From: Oxalobacteraceae bacterium UBA6018
GTDB taxonomy: Bacteria; Pseudomonadota; Gammaproteobacteria; Burkholderiales; Burkholderiaceae_D
Direction of reading: 5' to 3'
NCBI GenBank assembly: GCA_002428015.1
Contig: DIZW01000003.1
Coordinates: 41,987 to 76,930 of the forward strand
DNA length: 34,944 bases
Position numbers and translations under genes: made by a program. Each line of letters opens with the position of its first letter. Position 1 is the first letter of the stretch. A model generated the notes under the pieces. The model was not told the origin of the DNA and did not search any database. It saw nothing but the letters and a program-made list of their open reading frames with translations. This document shows, in pieces, positions 32,201-34,944 of this stretch.

Positions 32201-32330
32201 AAAAAAAACAAGAAGCGGATTTTCGCAGAAATGCCTGCGGTCCGGTGAAAAAACTTCTGTAAGAGTAGCTACTAGCGCCCGGGACTGTCGCACACTTGCC
32301 GCACCACCACGCGCCGTTCGCCGCGCCCCG

Positions 32331-32942
32331 CTAGTGCGCCGCCACCGCGGCGCCGAACAGGGCCCCCAGCGGGTCCAGGTGCAGCCATGCCAGCACGCCC
32401 AGCACCATGCCCAGGACGGCCACGCCGCAAGCGGCCGCCATCAGCCACTTCTTACGCGTCAACAGCGTGATCGCCGCCAGCGAGATGGCGATCTGCTCGG
32501 CCGTCGTCGCCAGAGCCCACTGGTGGTGCTCGTGCATCTTGGCGTCCGAGCGGTGATTCCACTCGTCGGACTTGGCGTCGAGCGCCTCGGCCTGCTTGCG
32601 GATCTGCTCCTTCTCGCTATTGTAGCGCGCCACCTCGCCCTGGTAGCGCGCGCGGTCCACGTTGGGCAGGACCATCGCCAGCTCGGCCAGGTTCTGCTTG
32701 TTCGACTTGGCCTGGTAGTAGTTCCAGCTGTTGGCCGCGTTGGTCTTTTCGATCGCCGCGTTGTTCTTGAACAGGGCCGCGTCGTTCTGGGTGGCGCCGC
32801 CCAGGTAGCCGAACAGGGCGCCGACAGTGGCCAGGATCGCGGTCATGACGGCGATATTGTTGGAGAAGCTGTCGCCGCCGTGCGCGGCGTGTTCGACCGC
32901 GTGATCGTGCGGGCCGTGGACGTGAAAGCCGTGTTCTGACAT
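32331..32942 (-). CDS. DUF4337 family membrane protein
   Basis: This 203-residue protein starts MSEHGFHVHGPHDHAVEHAA, a His-rich cytoplasmic head. TM1 (NIAVMTAILATVGALFGYL) is at about residues 28-47. A long charged helical middle (AAIEKTNAANSWNYYQAKSN through KEQIRKQAEALDAKSDEW) is likely coiled coil. Two C-terminal membrane helices follow (TTAEQIAISLAAITLL and AACGVAVLGMVLGVLAWL). SWNYYQAKS is a signature of DUF4337 as I know it. Function is unknown. A longer upstream frame to 33218 is antisense-free but out of frame with folA and was rejected. It sits 44 bases after folA on the same strand. Confidence 0.85.
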   Translation of the reverse strand: MSEHGFHVHGPHDHAVEHAAHGGDSFSNNIAVMTAILATVGALFGYLGGATQNDAALFKNNAAIEKTNAANSWNYYQAKSNKQNLAELAMVLPNVDRARYQGEVARYNSEKEQIRKQAEALDAKSDEWNHRSDAKMHEHHQWALATTAEQIAISLAAITLLTRKKWLMAAACGVAVLGMVLGVLAWLHLDPLGALFGAAVAAH

Positions 32943-32986
32943 GGTGGTTCCTGTTCGGTGGGCGCTGCTGGAGGTGCGCGCCGGCC

Positions 32987-33478
32987 TTATGCGGCCGGGG
33001 CGCGCTCTAATGTGACGAATGCGTAGTCGAAGTCGTTGGCGGCCGAGTGATGGGTGGCGCGCGCGCTTTCGCGCCATGCCGCCGCGTCCAGTTCGGGGAA
33101 GAAGGTGTCGCACGCGTAGCGCCGGCCGATCTCGGTCAGCTCGATGCGATCGGCCAGCGGCATCGCCTCGGTGAAGATCTGGCCGCCGCCGATCACAAAC
33201 ACTGGCGCGTCGCCGCACAGCGCCAGCGCGTCGGCCAGCGAGGCGGCCGTCTCGACGCCCTCGTGGCGCCAGTCGCGGTTGCGGGTGACGACGATGTTGC
33301 GCCGGTTGGGCAGGACGCGCCCGATCGAGTCGAAGGTCTTGCGTCCCATGACGATCGGATGGCCGTTCGTGAGGCGCTTGAAATGGGCCAGGTCTTCGGG
33401 CAGGTGCCAGGGCATTTGGTTGCCGGCGCCGATGCCGCGGCCGGCGTCGGTCGCGACGATGAGGGTGATCCGGGACAC
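32987..33478 (-). CDS. folA: Dihydrofolate reductase
   Basis: This 163-residue enzyme reduces dihydrofolate to tetrahydrofolate with NADPH. Motifs are ITLIVATDAGRGIGAGNQMPWHLPEDLAHFK (the Met20 loop, with the catalytic acid in LPEDL), then GHPIVMGRKTFDSIG for NADPH and VIGGGQIFTEAMP. The start is GTG at 33478 with AGGAG 6 bases upstream; a frame extension to 33535 has no such site and would add 19 unconserved residues. Length is typical of chromosomal FolA. DUF4337 follows. Position near dcd fits nucleotide metabolism, but they are on opposite strands and not an operon. Confidence 0.95.
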   Translation of the reverse strand: MSRITLIVATDAGRGIGAGNQMPWHLPEDLAHFKRLTNGHPIVMGRKTFDSIGRVLPNRRNIVVTRNRDWRHEGVETAASLADALALCGDAPVFVIGGGQIFTEAMPLADRIELTEIGRRYACDTFFPELDAAAWRESARATHHSAANDFDYAFVTLERAPAA

Positions 33479-33854
33479 TGCGACTCCTGTGGTAATCGAG
33501 TCGACATTATCAGCGAAATCGGCCGCTTGCGCCACCTGCGCCGGGCCGAAATGGGTGGCCGCTGAGTGATGTTGGCCGGCATTTATTTAACAATCGTCCA
33601 ACTATCAAAACGTCTATGAAAAAACGCCACGTTCCAGTGTGAGTTTTCGTGAGTATTCGTCTGATTTTTAACGGTTTCTGTGGATTTTGCGACGCATCGA
33701 TTTATTTCCTTGTGGCATCGCAAGATTTTCATGTATTGTGTCTGGACGCGTTGCCTCACGTCACTATTCTTCCCTACTGTGAGGGGTTCGGCGCACCGCA
33801 ACAAAAAGTACGAACCGCGACACATTGCGCACAGAGATCCTGCCAGGAGACACG
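33479..33854 (+). other. AT-richer intergenic region upstream of carA
   Basis: This 376-base gap is much AT-richer than its flanks. It must hold the divergent promoters of folA and carA. Two weak sigma-70 candidates on the plus strand are TTGTGG/TATTGT (33710-33715, 33734-33739) and TTGCCT/TACTGT (33751-33756, 33775-33780), each with an 18-base spacer; neither is strong. No convincing gene is seen, but a short plus-strand frame in 33649-33858 carries a CxxC motif like DCC-family proteins and may be a relic. Confidence 0.6.
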
Positions 33855-33858
33855 ATGA
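33649..33858 (+). pseudogene. Possible DCC/DUF393-family relic or small ORF
   Basis: A 69-codon frame from GTG codes MSIRLIFNGFCGFCDASIYF, resembling the start of DCC-family thiol-disulfide proteins, which open with a (D)GxCxxC pattern after a hydrophobic strand. Those proteins are about 110-150 residues, so this would be truncated, and the expected Asp is Asn. After about residue 45 there is no resemblance. It ends in a TGA overlapping the carA ATG. It could equally be chance; no Shine-Dalgarno is evident. Confidence 0.25.
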
Positions 33859-34944
33859 AACACCCTCTCGAACTCGCCGCCGGCGCCGGATCGCAAGCGA
33901 TCCTGGCCCTGGCCGACGGCACCACCTTTTTCGGATACGCGATCGGCGCCGAAGGGCACACCACCGGAGAAGTCGTCTTCAACACGGCCATGACCGGCTA
34001 CCAGGAAATCCTGACCGACCCCAGCTACACGCGCCAGATCGTCACCCTGACCTATCCCCACATCGGCAACACCGGCATCAACCGCGAAGACGGCGAATCG
34101 GCGCGCGTGCACGCGGCCGGCCTGGTGATCAAGGACTTGCCGCTGCTGGCCTCGAACTTCCGCTCGACCCAGTCGCTGTCGGACTGCCTGAAGGAGCAGC
34201 GCATCGTGGCCATCGCCGGCATCGACACCCGCAAGCTGACCCGCATCCTGCGCACCAAGGGGGCCCAGAACGGCGCCATCGCCGTCGGCGCCAGCGCCGA
34301 CGAGGCGGTCGCGCTGGCGCGCGGCTTCGCCGGCCTGACCGGCATGGACCTGGCCAAGGTCGTCTCGGTCAAGGAGCGCTACGAGTGGCGCGAGACCGAA
34401 TGGCGCCTGGGCAGTGGCTACGGCAGCCAGGACGCGCCGCGCTTTCACGTCGTCGCCTACGATTTCGGCGTCAAGTCCAATATCCTGCGCATGCTCGCCC
34501 AGCGCGGCTGCAAGGTGACGGTGCTGCCGGCCCGGACCAGCGCGGCCGAAGCGCTGGCGCTCGATCCGGACGGGGTGTTCTTGTCCAACGGGCCGGGCGA
34601 CCCTGGGCCGTGCGACTACGCCATCGCCGCCTCGCGCGACATCATCGAGCGCGGCATCCCCACTTTCGGCATCTGCCTCGGCCATCAAATCATGGCGCTC
34701 GCTTCGGGCGCACGCACACTCAAAATGAAATTCGGACACCACGGCGCCAACCACCCGGTCCAGGACCTCGACAGCGGGCAGGTCATGATCACCTCGCAGA
34801 ACCACGGCTTCGCGGTCGACGCCGACTCGCTGCCGGCCAACTGCCGCGTCACCCACGTCTCGCTGTTCGACGGCTCGCTGCAAGGCTTCGCGCGCACCGA
34901 CCGCCCTGCGTTCTGCTTCCAGGGCCACCCGGAGGCCTCGCCCG
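33855..34944 (+). CDS. carA: Carbamoyl-phosphate synthase small subunit (3' end beyond window)
   Basis: The first 363 residues of CarA, the glutamine amidotransferase subunit that feeds ammonia to CarB for carbamoyl phosphate in arginine and pyrimidine synthesis. The N-terminal CPSase_sm domain includes TTGEVVFNTAMTGYQEILTD and GIDTRKLTRILR. The class I glutaminase domain has SNGPGDPGPCDYA, the nucleophile Cys in FGICLGHQIMALASG, and the His/Glu pair in QGHPEASP at the edge. AGGAG lies 8 bases before the ATG at 33855. The missing part should be only the last few tens of residues; carB would be expected further downstream. Confidence 0.97.
   Translation, partial: MKHPLELAAGAGSQAILALADGTTFFGYAIGAEGHTTGEVVFNTAMTGYQEILTDPSYTRQIVTLTYPHIGNTGINREDGESARVHAAGLVIKDLPLLASNFRSTQSLSDCLKEQRIVAIAGIDTRKLTRILRTKGAQNGAIAVGASADEAVALARGFAGLTGMDLAKVVSVKERYEWRETEWRLGSGYGSQDAPRFHVVAYDFGVKSNILRMLAQRGCKVTVLPARTSAAEALALDPDGVFLSNGPGDPGPCDYAIAASRDIIERGIPTFGICLGHQIMALASGARTLKMKFGHHGANHPVQDLDSGQVMITSQNHGFAVDADSLPANCRVTHVSLFDGSLQGFARTDRPAFCFQGHPEASP

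Noticed and set aside
33583..33825. Minus-strand 80-codon frame in the folA-carA gap
   Set aside because: No Shine-Dalgarno, no recognisable sequence, and composition is what AT-rich non-coding DNA gives by chance.

Overview
This 34.9-kb window is GC-rich chromosomal DNA from a betaproteobacterium, most likely Burkholderiales and probably an Oxalobacteraceae member of the Massilia/Duganella kind. That placement rests on gene content and order (prfB-lysS, rpfE-like-recJ, lolC-lolD-tatD-comEC, dcd, carA), high GC and protein resemblance recalled from those groups; no search was run. Nearly all of it is protein coding. I see no rRNA, tRNA, CRISPR array, transposase, integrase or prophage.

Region 1 (1-3950, minus strand) is a tightly overlapped six-gene operon. 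A small winged-helix-like protein comes first, then two small membrane proteins (DUF5985-like), a secreted protein of unknown function, a CPA-type cation/proton antiporter and a YbdK-type carboxylate-amine ligase cut by the window edge. Region 2 (4120-6680) holds a MarR regulator divergent from a ClC chloride channel, then a hendecad-repeat coiled-coil membrane protein. Region 3 (6740-10210, minus) is prfB, with a complete programmed +1 frameshift site, then a HAD phosphatase and lysS, closed by a terminator. Region 4 (10320-16790) carries a secreted CpdB-type nucleotidase facing an Xre/RES toxin-antitoxin pair and a DUF2288 gene, then the rpfE-like/recJ pair.

Region 5 (16790-24540, plus) runs lolC-lolD-tatD, is interrupted by a divergent azoR/lysR cassette, then continues with comEC and a DUF3016 gene. 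Downstream of the cassette lies a decayed second copy of the tatD 3' end, so the cassette appears to be an insertion with a scar. Region 6 (24540-28310) is a CpxR/CpxA-like two-component system divergent from a Spy/CpxP-like protein, with an exact CpxR box between them, followed by an intradiol-dioxygenase-like lipoprotein. Several of these proteins are rich in His and Gly, which suggests envelope or metal stress.

Region 7 (28350-34944) contains an alpha/beta hydrolase and dcd, both with inverted repeats ending at their start codons. A shared bidirectional terminator follows, then a large Arg/Lys/Orn decarboxylase with a long palindrome in its leader, a DUF4337 protein, folA, an AT-richer intergenic stretch of about 375 bases with a DCC-like relic, and carA cut by the window end.

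The most rewarding places to look are the azoR/lysR insertion scar, the overlapped unknown-function operon, the Cpx regulon region and the RES toxin-antitoxin locus. No wholly new system is proven by the sequence alone.
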